Positions 6,236 through 6,439 of a DNA stretch of 6,439 bases are shown here, in pieces. The translations under genes and the position numbers were made by a program. The notes beneath the pieces were generated by a model. That model made no database searches. It saw only the letters and a list, made by a program, of their open reading frames with translations, and had not been told where the DNA came from. The stretch comes from a bacterium (GTDB taxonomy: Bacteria > Electryoneota > Electryoneia > Electryoneales > Electryoneaceae). The stretch's first letter is position 1; every line of letters starts with the position of its first letter. The stretch covers positions 1-6,439 of the forward strand of contig WJJA01000470.1 in NCBI GenBank assembly GCA_014729955.1. Reading direction: 5' to 3'.

Positions 6236-6439
6236 CGAACCGCGATACTCTTCTTATTGTGAGGATCAATCCGGGGTGTGCAGGCTGAAATCTCGCGCTT
6301 CCGGTTTCTTCGATCGTCTTCAGTCGGCCTGACAATACAACGCAAGGTCGTGCTGTAGCTTTTTGAAAGCCTTTGACAGACCCATGACCCCCGGGCGCGA
6401 TTTTCCTGCCCATTGATAGTGCCAAACTGCATACTGCCC

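Larger units (their letters stand above)
6021..6439. other. Non-coding right end of the window
   Basis: These 419 bases carry no convincing gene. Short open frames on either strand lack an RBS, show no recognisable motif and have an Arg/Ser-rich shadow-like composition. The content I can support is the pair of hairpins at 6044-6083 and 6097-6129 and the competing short stems at 6202-6235. A perfect -35-like TTGACA lies at 6373-6378, but no matching -10 box is found 16-18 bases downstream. The stretch may hold the promoter region of a gene beyond the right edge. Confidence 0.5.

Noticed and set aside
6373..6402. Perfect TTGACA at 6373-6378 as a promoter
   Set aside because: No TATAAT-like box at normal spacing; the following bases are GC-rich.
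6160..6432. 90-codon - strand frame at the right end
   Set aside because: No RBS, no motif, Arg/Ser-rich composition and overlap with inverted repeats; more likely non-coding.
1..6439. CRISPR array, tRNA/rRNA genes, insertion sequence or prophage signature
   Set aside because: I saw no regularly spaced direct repeats, no tRNA-like cloverleaf, no rRNA segment, and no transposase, integrase or phage gene.

Overview
The window looks like a gene-dense stretch of a fairly GC-rich bacterial chromosome. Every convincing gene lies on the + strand. A signal peptide with a lipobox, an HD-GYP-related protein and an ExeA/GspA-type ATPase together suggest a Gram-negative (diderm) bacterium. I see no marker that names the phylum; an uncultivated or environmental lineage is plausible, but that is inference.

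Layout: (1) Bases 1-423 are the 3' end of a homocysteine S-methyltransferase-type gene cut by the left edge. (2) Bases 424-610 are a non-coding gap holding a long hairpin with a GNRA-type loop. (3) Bases 611-3381 hold three consecutive genes: a compact ExeA/GspA-like AAA ATPase, an HD-GYP-like protein that has lost key metal ligands, and a 257-residue protein that looks like a disordered linker plus a receiver-like domain without a phospho-acceptor aspartate. The first two overlap by 7 bases. (4) Bases 3403-4842 encode FolC (dihydrofolate synthase/folylpolyglutamate synthase). (5) Bases 4878-6020 encode a lipoprotein with LVIVD-type beta-propeller repeats. (6) Bases 6021-6439 have no convincing gene but carry several inverted repeats.

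Spacing from 611 to 6020 is tight (overlap, 78, 21 and 35 bases) with no terminator-like element between genes, so one transcript is likely. The ATPase, degenerate HD-GYP and pseudo-receiver look like one module: an NTP-driven switch with two signalling-type proteins that have probably given up catalysis or phosphorylation for binding. FolC and the lipoprotein are probably passengers in the same transcript.

The best candidate for something undescribed is this three-gene module. Its function cannot be read from the sequence alone. The rest is ordinary metabolism and envelope protein coding.
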